The notes under the pieces: generated by a model
Databases searched by the model: none
The model's input: only the letters and a program-made list of their open reading frames with translations
Told to the model about the DNA's origin: nothing
Assembly (NCBI RefSeq): GCF_041381155.1
Contig: NC_091134.1
Span: 15,502,008-15,566,007 of the forward strand
Source: Argopecten irradians
Lineage: Eukaryota; Mollusca; Bivalvia; Pectinida; Pectinidae
Length of the DNA stretch: 64,000 bases
Direction of reading: 5' to 3'
Shown here: positions 11,069 through 22,582 of the stretch, one piece after another
Layout of the letters: each line of letters starts with the position of its first letter
Position numbering within the stretch: position 1 is the first letter of the stretch
Made by a program: the position numbers and the translations under genes

Positions 11069-11452
11069 CAATTTACTTAAGATAATCTCTTCAATATTCA
11101 AAATTCATTTTGGGACTCTTTTGTCTATGAAATCATTACGCCGTCATCTCAGCCAATCAGAAGCAACGTTATAAACGGCGACGCCATTTTTTCCTTTATG
11201 GGCTGATAAAGTAAATTTTTAAGCCAATGAAAATGCTCGTAACAAGCAAAATTGAATTATATTGAAATAACTTTTAAGTAAGAGGGAAAAAACCCAATCA
11301 ATTTTCACAACCCTAAAGGTCACTCTATACATAGAATTTCAAACATACCTGCTTAAAGCGTTTTGTCCGTCCTCTTGGAATGATCAGGAGTAAGACAGTT
11401 TTTAACATTTGCTTTTAATTATCACGGACAGTGAATTTATGAACATCCGACC

Positions 11453-14400
11453 ATGGAAGAAAAACAGAGAAGGGTTTCATCCGGACGAGGAAAAAGCAGA
11501 TCTAATTTACTTTTAGGGTCGGTCGTATATGACAAAGGTACGTAATCTACCTGACAGATGCATGTTAGAAAACGATGGTATCCAATATTGTGAGCCAATC
11601 TATTTTCATGGGAATTTTAATCTCGCAATTTACTGTCTTTATTGTATAGTAAAATGTAGTCGAATATTTTATGGTGATTATTTATTTGTATTTCCTAATT
11701 GGTCACGATAGATGCTAAACGGAATCATACCGGAAATAATTTGGTTTACAAATGCAGAATTTGATTTTTGTATACAATTGTTAATTTACCAAAAGTTTTA
11801 GTGTTTCAAACAACTTGATACTTAGTCAACTAAACTAACTTGTTTAAATGATAAAATTGAGCGATTTAAAATAAATTTCGAGGCTAAGTTTTGCACTTAT
11901 TTCATTAACCTCGTTCAAAGCCCTCGTTCAATACGAGAAGCTTTTGCAGATGTGAACAAAATTTGATATAGATTCCTCTAGTAATAGTTAACAATTTTGT
12001 TTCTTTATTCTTTCTTGCACTTTAGTTTTAAAATGTATTATTTTGATAAATCAAAGGATAAAACTGGCAAAATTTGGATTTTTGTTTTGATCTAATTTTT
12101 ATTGTGACCAAATTTAACTTGTTAAATTACTAATATAAATATATAAAAAAGCATCATCATGTTGTATTTTTTGTCAAACTCACAACATTATAAAACATAT
12201 CAATAATATCGATAATACCCGATAACGTTTGTGCGGGACTATTGTTTCTATTGGTGATGGAATGACGTCAAATGACGTTATCGCGGGATAACGTCATTTC
12301 AGCGCGAAGATTTCAAAGAGTTACGTTCCATCACCACTGGAGATACTAGTCCCGCACAAACGTTATCGGGTATCACGTGGTACGTGAATTAGTCCCATTT
12401 CCTTTCTTGGCCATCCTTTTATAGCATTTAATCATATTACCAATTTCTAATTACAGATATAGGTATTCAGTTTACTACATTTTAAAAAAAAAAATTTTAA
12501 TATGGTTATTCTCAATAATAAATAATCTGGACTACAGATAAGATCCCAGACGGGCCAGTGACCATGTCTGGTAAAAGGGTTCAGATGACCATCATGTTGT
12601 GTCTCACGGTCTTACCTATCCTGGTTCTGTGGGCCTACAGCGTCTTCACACTCACCGACACAATCCACAAGAAAATTGAAAATCAGAGGGTAAGTCAGAA
12701 CTACACTCAATATGTATGGAATATAACGTACACAATCTTTCTTTCGCGGCGTGTAAAACTTCGCGATTCCCATTTCAAAACAAGTTTGCGAATTCAAGAT
12801 TAACATTCGCAGTTTAATTATGGTATAATTCGCGTAGCGGATTCTCACAAAAGTTTGCAAACAAAATTTCTTTCATACCCCGATGAAATTAAAATTAGTG
12901 ACTTCAATGCTTATAATTAATTTTCCAATCTACTTTATAAAATGAATAACGTTTCCACTTACGATTCCATTGATTTTTTTCCAATGGATTATTTTTTTTC
13001 AAAATCAATACGCAACGCCAATGTTTCTATTGTGACGTCACGATAACGTCGAGATTCCGCGCCATTTTCGATTTTTTTTTTCATCGTGGAATGAAAAAAA
13101 ATAATATGCCAATCATAATGCCAGAAACAAAGAAAAAATAATTATTCAGATTTGAAAGCATTGGTTTATATAATGATAAACAATTATCACACAACCAGTG
13201 GAAGTTTCATTGTGACGTTTTGATGACCCAGTACGACGTGTACACTGTCACCTTCTTTAAAAAATAACCTTCAGATACAGTGCCTAAAGAAATGATAGGA
13301 TTACTCGTTATAACTCCGGCGTCATTGGCTTATTTTACTTTTTGATGAGATGAATAAAAATGCACGGAACTTGAATGCTATCGACACTATAACATAATTA
13401 TAGAGCGATTAGGATTTGCGAAAATTGGTCGTCGCAAGAGACTTTAAATATTGTAAAATTAAAAACTTAATTAGGTGTACAGTCGTTGACACGAAATTGC
13501 GAAATCAAGCCGACTTGAAAATGAATTGGTTTTATTGCGGAATCTTACGTTCCATATCATGCTTATTTTATCGATCCAGTAATTTGTCCTTCTTGGACAA
13601 ATTTCTAAGTTAAAATGAGAAATGTTTCTTTATTACATATTTACTTTGGGGTTTTTTTCAGACGAAGAACAACGTGCAACTTAGCGTAGAGCTTGGCAAA
13701 CTGGTACACCACCTCCAACAAGAACGAGACATGAATATTCTATACCTTAGTGCCCTTGGACCTCAGACAAAGATTTTCCTTCTCACAGAATACATCCAAA
13801 CCGACAGGGCAATATACTCCTTGTCGAAATGGCCGGGTGATTTTGATGATAGAAAAAGAGAACAATTCCAGTCTAAGGAACATCTACAAAAGCACCTTTC
13901 TCTACACAGACAAATCATTAGCAAGAATAACTATGATTTAAATGAAGAAATCGATTTCTACACGAGTATAATAGATGCTGTGATCGTGTGGCTCTACAAA
14001 TCAATAACGGAGGGCAAGGTGGCGCAGATCTGGAAGACGCTTGTTGCCTATCTAAAATTAACAAGCGGCAAACAAAACCTTGGAATCGAGCGAGCGCTTG
14101 GCACACTTTTCTTCATCGACGGGCGATTCCAGTCTCAGAAAACATTTGAAATGTACAATAACAGAATAAATCGTTTCCGGGCATTTCACACCACAGCCGA
14201 GCTATACTCCAGTAGGGTCAATAGTCTGTATACTGCTGGTGTTAAAAAGTTCGGAGCGAATGTTACCCAGGTCATCAATTACTACAGACATGAAATCCAA
14301 CATTACACCGAAACGAAAATGATTGCCGATATTCAGACGGCCAGGTTCTGGTTTGATAACATGACACTGTATCTTGACACACTTTTAAATGTTCAGAGGG

Positions 14401-17400
14401 ATTTAGGCTACGAGATTATACAGAGTTTAGACGTAGTTATAGAACAGTCGACACAAGACATCACAATTGGTGCCATATTTCTGGTAATTGTACTTCTCAT
14501 GTGTCCCTTAGTGATATTCGCCACAGAAAACCTTACCAGCGTCATACAGAAGAACTCCCGTTACCTTGCTGTACGTACAGCAGATCTCGCAAATGCAAAC
14601 ATGAAAATTGACCGTGTCCTCTCGGAAATGATGCCCTCAGTCATTGCAGAAAAGATCAAAAGCAATCAAAAGGTAGATGTGGAATACTTTCGGTCGGTGT
14701 CTATCTTGATGGTCGGTATTTATGGATTTAAGGAAGGGTGCGAGCGTACTCCGAAGGAGATTGTGGAGATCGTGGAGAGCCTGTACACCTTGGCAGATTC
14801 CCTTGTCTTACAATTCCAAGTGAACAAACTAGACGGCGTGGATGGATCATTCATCGTTTTCTCTGGTATTTATACATACATATAAAACTACCTTAACCTA
14901 ACACTGACTCAACCAATAGTTGTTTTAGTAACCAATAACCCTTTTAGCTACCTACATCGACCACCGTTATGCAACTGAATATGTTGACCTATTGCATAAT
15001 GCATGTAACTGGCCATAATTTCTTGACCACATCCATTATTGTATACACTCTCTTACTTTGACCACTGACTTAAGCTAATTGGTTTTACGGATATCATGTT
15101 TGGCATAACGCAATTCTATAATCGACAACTCTGTTCTGATCGACTACTTGTAAAACCAAACGTGACAGTAAAGTTCATTAAGATATTTTGAAGTAGTCAA
15201 GTAAATAACGGCGAATGATACGAATAATACAGCGACTACATCAGAAACTCATTACATAGTTAACTTCATGGCACGGCAACAACAAAACGGATAACTATAT
15301 GTCAATAATTTTAAAGGATAATTGTTCAGCGCCGATATCAAGTGGGAATTGTTTAAATAAATGCACATGTAAGAATAAAGCGCTTTTGAATAATTCAAAG
15401 ATTAAATCTTACTGTGTTTAAGTGTCTTTTCATTTTACTTGGACATGCGTATGCTTTTTATTCGACCAGTTTTGTACCGTCGGTTTTAAATGAATGTTTT
15501 TTTTTCTTTCTGTCGCCAGGTTTTCCGAGACGAAATAACATGGAACACTTAACATTAATCGCAGACATTGCATTAGAACTGGTGTCAGAAGTGAAGAATC
15601 GCACAAAGTTTAAAAACAATCTAACTATTAAATGTGGAATGGATACTGGTAAATTTCTTTAATGTCTTCATATCTGTTTACGGTAATTGTTTAATATTGA
15701 CTATTTTACAGGCATTTGACATAACTGACAACCGTGCTTTCAAACAGGTTTGTGTTCTTTTTCGTAACAGACGTATTAATTGTTATCCTATTTGATCTGC
15801 TGTACACCACTGATACCCATTCACGAACGAATAATTTCACAGAATGCACGAATATATAACTGTGCTTATGTTTGTTATTTTACAAATCTTACAGGATATT
15901 GCATAGCTGGAGTGATGGGGAAACAGTTACCAAAATATTTTATGATTGGAAACACAGTCCGTACGGCCAAAAAGCTACAGAATCACAGTAGCAGTAAGTG
16001 TTAACCTGTCATTGTGTTCGAGGATCAGAATCACAGTAGTTGTAAGTATCAACCTGTCATTGTGTTCGAGGTTCAGAATCACAGGAGCAGTAAGTATTAA
16101 TCTGTAATTGTGTTCGAGGTTCAGAATCACAGTAGTAGTATGGATTAACTTTATCAGACCTTTAGATGTATTTTATATCCTCTTTATGTGTGCTAAATTT
16201 TTAATTACTGATATTTGTATATTTTATATTTATCTTGACTATGTGTAAGACGAGCTGCTAAGCTCAACATGTAATCAAATTTAAATAAAGTCTATTATTA
16301 TTATTTTTTTCATTAATAAGTATTAATCTGTCTTTGAGCTCGAGGTTCAGAATCACAGTAGCAGTAAGTATTAACCTGTCTTTGTGTTCGAGGATCAGAA
16401 TCACAGTAACAGTAAGTATTAACCTGTCTTTGTGTTCGAGGATCAGAATCACAGTAGTCGTAAGTATTAACCTGTCTTTGTGTTCGAGGATCAGAATCAC
16501 AGTAGTCGTAAGTATTAACCTGTCTGTGTTCGAGGATCAGAATCACAGTAGTCGTAAGTATAAACCAGCATGATACATTTGTAACTCGTCACTCTGCATT
16601 TATTGCATCCTCGCTTCGCTCGGGTGTATTAAATCCTTTATAATTCGAAAGCTGTGCAAGAACCTTTACTTACACTGTATACTTCCAACCTCTCACAAAA
16701 GAAAAGTGTGTGCAATAAAACCCTCGCTATCACACACGAATCGCATATATTTATACATCTGCGACCAAGTATGTTGATTATCATACCGTTGGATTACCTC
16801 ATCCAAATCAAAATCCTCTCTCAGACTCGTTTCCGTTAATTCTCTAACGATCGACACTTCACCGCTCAGATGATTATCATGAATTTTCTTTTATATCATC
16901 AGACTACCATTTTAAGTTATTGCATGTGATTAAATTTTGGGTATTTGTGCACCTTAGCTCGGTTAATTATTTATTCATTTGACGTTTTCGACATTTGTTT
17001 ATGGTCGCTAACTATCAACCTTATTGTTTTTGTCTGGCAAGTGGTACAACAAACGAATAATATTGTGTAGTAGATTTTATAAATTCGATGAGGATAAAAT
17101 ATCATTCTTTTTGGAGGTCAAATTAATTTCTGAGAAATTAGATTAAAATGAAAAGATAGATTGGCTTTATTAACATATTCATGTTAAAAATTGACAAATT
17201 ATGTCAAAAATTGACAAAAAATCGAACATAAGTAGAAGAGGAGATCGTCTCCCTGCCAAATTAACTACAGTATACATGTACCGTAGCTTATAATAGTTCA
17301 AATATCATTTTTGTTTTTCTTTGTAGATAATCGCATCAACATAAGTAAGGATACGTACGATGCACTGAAAAAGGAGAACGTGTATATGGTAGAGAAATTA

Positions 17401-17897
17401 GCAAGGGTCGAAGGGGAGGTAATGTATTTATTGTGTTTAAGTCCACTTAGCGTCATCTGTTTATACTGATCATTGTGAGAGGTCAAAATAATTTCATGTC
17501 TTTTCGATGAAATATCGGTATGATTATCTAAAATTAGTTATCCTTATAAGGTGTTATCGATGTATAGGATTTAGCGATACTTTTCTTATATAAAATCAAT
17601 GCTGTTTTTCCTTTTGGTAAAAAAACATATCAACCAACATTAACAGAATAAGATATTTATTACGAAGATATGATTATTGAAGCCAGATTATATGATTTTT
17701 TTTTGTCGTTTTAGACATCGCATACATATATACTACACGAGAAGCTGAAGAGCATAACCGCCGAGATGAAACGTCCATGTGGTAACGCCGGTGTTTTCCA
17801 GAGCGTCTCGGAGGACCTGTACGCCATGCCAACAGACCACAACAACAGTGACGTCACATACGAAGTTGCGAGCTCAGCTGGCAAAGAGAGCACTTAA
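11453..17897 (+). CDS. NIT-domain receptor guanylate cyclase homologue, predicted pseudocyclase
   Basis: Seven exons (11453-11537, 12538-12689, 13662-14865, 15520-15648, 15895-15993, 17327-17418, 17715-17897), GT-AG and in phase, encode 647 residues. In order: a short basic cytoplasmic N-terminus; membrane span about 45-67; a large outside domain (about 70-345) resembling NIT nitrate/nitrite-sensor domains; span about 346-368; a coiled linker (VLSEMMPSVIAEKIKSNQ, like the cyclase-associated HNOBA helix); a class III cyclase homology domain (about 422-560); and a C-terminal tail. Known NIT-cyclases in marine invertebrates make cGMP in sensory cells. Here the catalytic residues are gone: the first metal Asp of FSDI is Gly (MVGIYGF), the GDAYM motif reads DGSFI, GDTVN reads GNTVR, and the usual TASR reads TAKK. 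The reading frame and splice sites are intact, so this looks like a working gene for a non-catalytic partner rather than a pseudogene. The ATG at 11453 is the only one in frame before the first span. Confidence 0.88.
12212..12395. mobile_element. Inverted-repeat MITE, family C, copy 1
   Basis: Arms with the core CCCGATAACGTTTGTGCGGG and its complement surround a centre containing GATGGAATGACGTCA. The right arm extends to GGTACGTGAATTAGTCC. The left arm lacks the matching outer part, so the left end is truncated. It lies in intron 1 of the cyclase gene. Relatives lie at 25119 and 47022. Confidence 0.75.
15979..16565. repeat. 48-bp minisatellite copying a 5' splice site
   Basis: Tandem units of 48 bp contain CAGAATCACAGTAGCA directly followed by GTAAGTATTAACCTGTC and GTGTTCGAGGAT. 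The first unit straddles the real end of cyclase exon 5 (donor at 15994), so every unit repeats the last 16 or so coding bases plus the donor site. About eight units are seen, broken by an inserted retroposon tail at about 16139-16310. Units vary at GCAGTA / GTCGTA / GTTGTA. Confidence 0.9.
16139..16310 (+). mobile_element. LINE-like 3' tail inserted in the minisatellite
   Basis: A segment of about 170 bp unrelated to the 48-bp units interrupts the array. It ends in AAATAAAGTCTATTATTATT, a microsatellite-type tail like those of non-LTR retroposons (CR1/L2/RTE groups). It is short, with no coding part. Family assignment is a guess from the tail. Confidence 0.45.
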
Positions 17898-19945
17898 CTT
17901 GTAAAGACAGAGGTTTTTATCCAAGACTGGATCCTATGGTCATAAAAAGCTTTAAAAGGAAGAGAAGTTGTGATTATCACTCTGACACAGTGTTTATAAT
18001 AATGATTTCAGTCCGGATTCAATATCACGAACTTGTGCATGCTAAGACATTGCTTCATTTGTTATGCACGGTATCGACATTACTCTATTTAAGCACTAGG
18101 GATACCTCGAAAGGTTTTGGTTTTAGGTTAAAGGTATATTTGATTTTTATCGTGTGATCCGACTACAATTTCCTCTTCTCTTTTATTTTGTTCTCCATTT
18201 ACCTAATAATCCTCGAAACTAGTTACGTTGCTTATGTTTTGTATATACTTGTATATTTTTCGCTCTTCCTGGGGCTTTCTGTTCTCTTTGTATAAGAATA
18301 TTTTTCTGCTTTAATCGAAATCGATTTCGTACCATTTTTGAAGTATTTGTCTCACGTCATTTCATAGCCCAATGCTTCTTGTGATTTACATGAGATTTAT
18401 TTTATGAGATGATGTTGTTTGTAATGCTAAATTATAATACCCTGTATGAATTGATGTATAGAGCAGGATTATTTTGTAAAATCAATTCAACTTCATATAT
18501 ACGATGTTTTATGATGTTACATATTTAATGTGCTGTAATTGAATTAATGATTGTAATGACTCTAATGTCATGTCTGTATTCTACCGTAATTATTCTAATT
18601 CACAAGCGGTAAATTTTCAAAATCGAAGAATTAATATGTAATTGTAGTCAGAAGGAAGTGCTTATTTTATGTGATCGTACAACTTAATTATGGATGCGAT
18701 CAACTTTTGTATGTTTTATGTTCTCTAATTCGCAAAATCCGTAATATTCAAGACTGGGTCGTACTACCTCCTGATCTTTTTATATGAAAGCAATATACTA
18801 GTTACTGCTTTAAATCTCGTCTTTCATCTCTAAATTAATATCATTTTCTAATATATACCTATACATAGTCAAATGTTTTCCAATATCGACATGATCCTCA
18901 ATACGATAAATAGACGAATCGTATATTTTTTTTATTCGTTATCTATATTTCAGTACTCGCAGTACTTTGATAATTATGAAATATCCCCGATTTAATTTTG
19001 ACCTGGATTTTGACGCGTATGAATGGTAAAATATAGGCCATTATTTTTCGTTAACATTTGATTGATAACTTCTTGTAAATATTCAGGAGCATCCGAGCAA
19101 ATGATTTTCCGCTAAACATCTGTTATTTGTTGTTTTATAGGACACCATCATCAAAGTACTGAAAGTACTGCGGTATAAAGTTTATTCTATATCGTATGTT
19201 CCTTTTTGTATGTCCGTTGTAATAAAAAAAATAATACTATACTTTAATCCGTATTTTCCACCTTATTTCGATGGAATTAACATGTAAGAGTTAATTTTTG
19301 CATATGCCCCCCTCCCGTCTAAGAGGTTTCGAGCTGATTCCGGCAGCTTATCAACAAAGGAAATTTACTTAGTTATATTTACCGACTAAAATACTAGTAT
19401 TTCACTGAGTGAACAAAAGTTGTCTTCTATACGCAACATTTCATAAACTCATTTAAAGTTCGATTTTGGTCTTTATGATTTAAAATCGAAACATTTACAA
19501 TTGTGACATATTGATGATAACATTTCAGGAAACTCGTCTCGTTATTATAGACATTTATTTTACCAGAGTAACAGAATGAAATAATGTTTTCAAATACTCG
19601 AATTTATTAAATCAATAAGTCTATAACTATATGATATATTAAATTCAAATGCTGAGTCATCGATAATATAAACATAAATAGGCAAAACTGAGCGTCGATG
19701 ATTGGTTTAATTCGATCTTATAAACGACCTCTTTATAGATGTGGTCATTCAAGGACAGTCTCCTTTATTTATCTTTTATTCGTATGTGGGTATTTAGTAA
19801 TTTCTTAATCAAAACATACAAATTAAAATGATTATTTCCCTTCGTAGTCTGATATTATTTGATACATATTAAAAATGAAGTATTGATGCGTGATATTTTG
19901 TTTAAAATTGCAATTCTTTAAGTTCTTCACTCTGATCTATCAGAG
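17898..19945. other. Probable 3' UTR and flank of the cyclase gene
   Basis: No further exon is certain. The sequence is very AT-rich. An AATAAA at 19221-19226 is one candidate polyadenylation signal, which would give a 3' UTR of about 1.3 kb. The small open frame at 17936-18157 follows the stop codon and has no recognisable content. Confidence 0.4.
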
Positions 19946-20077
19946 TTCTTCCACCGAAGGGAAGTTACTTTGATGAATCAGAATGGCAGTAGTGTGGCTG
20001 ACAATCCACTCGATAACTTCCAAGGGGACGTAACCAACGACATCGCGTCAAAAATACCTACATGGAACACATATTAA
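19946..20077 (+). CDS. Possible alternative last exon of the cyclase gene
   Basis: After a pyrimidine-rich tract and CAGAG, a frame of 43 codons plus stop (FFHRREVTLMNQNGSSVADN...) has codon use more like the true exons than the surroundings. In phase 0 it could join the end of cyclase exon 6 and replace the tail from exon 7. No family was recognised and the acceptor is not ideal, so this is a weak candidate only. Confidence 0.22.
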   Translation, partial: FFHRREVTLMNQNGSSVADNPLDNFQGDVTNDIASKIPTWNTY

Positions 20078-21553
20078 TAGATGTGTTTATCGAGACATTC
20101 TTGTAAATAAGAAGTCAATTTTGGAGCTACTGTACCCGTCCGTGTAAGGCAAGATCGGAATTATCTAATTAAAGTATATGTAGAAATACAAGTTGATAAA
20201 AACATAGACATACAAATATAACATTTAATACCGTTACTGTTAATACGAAAGCCGAATAGTGTCACGAAGAAAAAAAAACAACTGAAAGCTTTAATTACGA
20301 CATAATTAGGTGTATCTCGGTATAACGGGATAGTTATTATACGAGATGATTTTCTTCTAATTACTAAGAATAAAAATTCACGTGTTTCTATCCGGTTTGT
20401 ATACGTTGTCATGCAATAAGCTACAATATGTTTAGTTGTATAACCGAATGTCAAAACAAAATTTGCTGATTTGCTAATTTCATAAATTAGTTGCGCTTAC
20501 ATTCGAAACGTTTAAAGTGAAACAAAAAATATACGTACAGTCATGTCTATGGTACAGAAATGTATTTATAAATCGGTTCACAAGTGCTCAGTTGGAATAC
20601 ATATAGTTTAAAATAGGCTATTTAGCATGCAATGAATGGATTCCTTGGAGTTGATCGGTTAGAGGACTACAGACAGCTGGCCAGGTGTTTGTTGAAATTG
20701 ACACGATTGACAACTGATAATCAAGGAAAGGTGCGAAATAAACATTGTCCATAGATCAAAACTACTGGTATAGTTATAACACTATCAGTGTTCATTGATA
20801 GTGTGGCATAGTTTTGACACGAGACTGTGGATTCCATTTCAATCGTTTTATTTGTTATCCTTCAGTATGAAAAATTGTATAAAAGACAATTTTGAATATC
20901 CTAGAGAAATAACTGAATAAAAAAAGAAGTTAGATTTATATAAATGTGTGTTTAATTGTTTATGTTATGTCTAAATATCATGCGTAGTTTGAAAATCTTT
21001 GAATAATAATAATACATGTAATATAAAAAAAACACATCGAAGCTGAAATCAATGGACAAGTTTATCTGTCGCTATGTCGCGTGCACGTGTTGGCCTGATC
21101 GAGGGTTGGTCAGAACTGACCCCATAGTGTCTCGGTTCTGAGCTGGGCCAAGGATTTGTAAATGAGTATATATGCCATACTAGTTATTCTTATAGTAGAT
21201 TCAGAAAATTGGTTAATAGCCTTTAAATCTAAGACAATATAAATATATCGTATGTCCCTACTACATGTAATCATTCAATCGTGCATGTGTTTCGTCCACT
21301 CTTGGCCCTAGACATCCACTTCCTGCACACGCAATAACAACTTGTGAGTTAATTTAATCATTTGATAAACTTCTCTAAGTAATTTAATTTTTAATTTCTA
21401 TCCTATCTAATTTTATATTTTCAAACTACATAACTAAAAATAATTGATGACATTTGTTATGCTTCAATAAGGTGCAGCGGTGGGTCAGGACTGTAGAAGT
21501 ATAATGTACGATACAGCCTGGCACTTAATATCTTCTTCTAAGGTATGCTTGAA
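20078..21553. other. Intergenic, nothing recognised
   Basis: AT-rich sequence without a supported exon or repeat, apart from a small hairpin near 20777-20800 (ACTATCAGTGTTCATTGATAGT region). Open frames here lack coding character. Confidence 0.45.
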
Positions 21554-21873
21554 TCATCCACGATATTCCAGGGGTTCCGATCACTTACGATCTCTACACC
21601 CCTGGACTACCTCATAGCAAAACTGGAGGCAACAGAACACTTAATTAGTCCTTTGGTGCACATCAAAAGATCCGTATAAAGATGCACTGCGGCTGACTGC
21701 GTGGCTTTGAAGTTGGACGTCGCTCTTTCTTTAATCTTCAAAGGAAATATTTGCTGGCCTGTGATTGTTCAGATTTTTTTCCTATGCGCTGCCTTCAGTT
21801 TTACTATAATGTATGAGATAATCCAGGGGTGTAGAGATTGTAAGTGATCGGAACTCCTGGAGTATCGAGGATG
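21554..21873. mobile_element. hAT-type MITE, family B, copy 3 (best preserved)
   Basis: A 320-bp element has terminal inverted repeats of about 55 bp, with outer ends TCATCCACGATATTCCAGG and its imperfect complement, and inner parts such as GATCTCTACACCCCTGGA. Exact 8-bp target copies TGCTTGAA flank it (21546-21553 and 21874-21881). It has no transposase. The 8-bp duplication points to the hAT superfamily. Confidence 0.88.
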
Positions 21874-21881
21874 TGCTTGAA

Positions 21882-22548
21882 TATACTTATATAATGTGTG
21901 AGAACTTATAAGTTATGTAAGATGTTTTTGTTCCTAAATTTTGAATCAATCTGAAAGTCTAAAATCTTGAAATGTAATATAACAATAAATATGACGGCAC
22001 TATCAAAGACTACATTACTGTTATATTAGTGATTATTTTAGCGTAGATTGTGTGCGGAATTTCAAAGGTTGAAATTAGTTGAAAAATGTTGGTTTTTTTT
22101 TTTTTTTGCAAATTATCGAGATTTAAAAAAATCTATATGTGCAGTTCATACTCACGAATTAAAAAGAACTTTTAATATTTTATTTACAAATAAAAAACAA
22201 CAACATTATTTTGAGAATTACAATATATATGTACTTATCATATTTTTTTTTCATTTTACAAAGTACATTGTGAAACGAGTACATACGGTCACACGAGAAG
22301 CCAAATTGTGGTCTACAATTTCTTTTTCACATTTTGTGTTATTAGTAATTGCAATATCTCAAGTAAATATACAATCTCAAGTACAGTACATTATACATAG
22401 AAAGGATAAGCAACTGTTAAACAAACAAACAAATAAATTATTAGAGTCGATGCAAATCTCGTTTCAAAATGTTTTGAAAACAAATAAGTCAGTTTAGATC
22501 TGCAGAATATCTAAAAAAAAAAAAAAAAACAACAACAACAAACAACAA

Positions 22549-22582
<34 letters not shown>

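Noticed and set aside
16264-16573. Repetitive frames of 77-79 codons on both strands
   Set aside because: They are translations of the 48-bp minisatellite, which is divisible by three and so stays open. They are not genes.
22048-22497. 149-codon plus frame
   Set aside because: Runs of F, I, N and K from AT-rich sequence, no splice context, no recognisable domain, and it abuts an A-rich tract. Probably chance.
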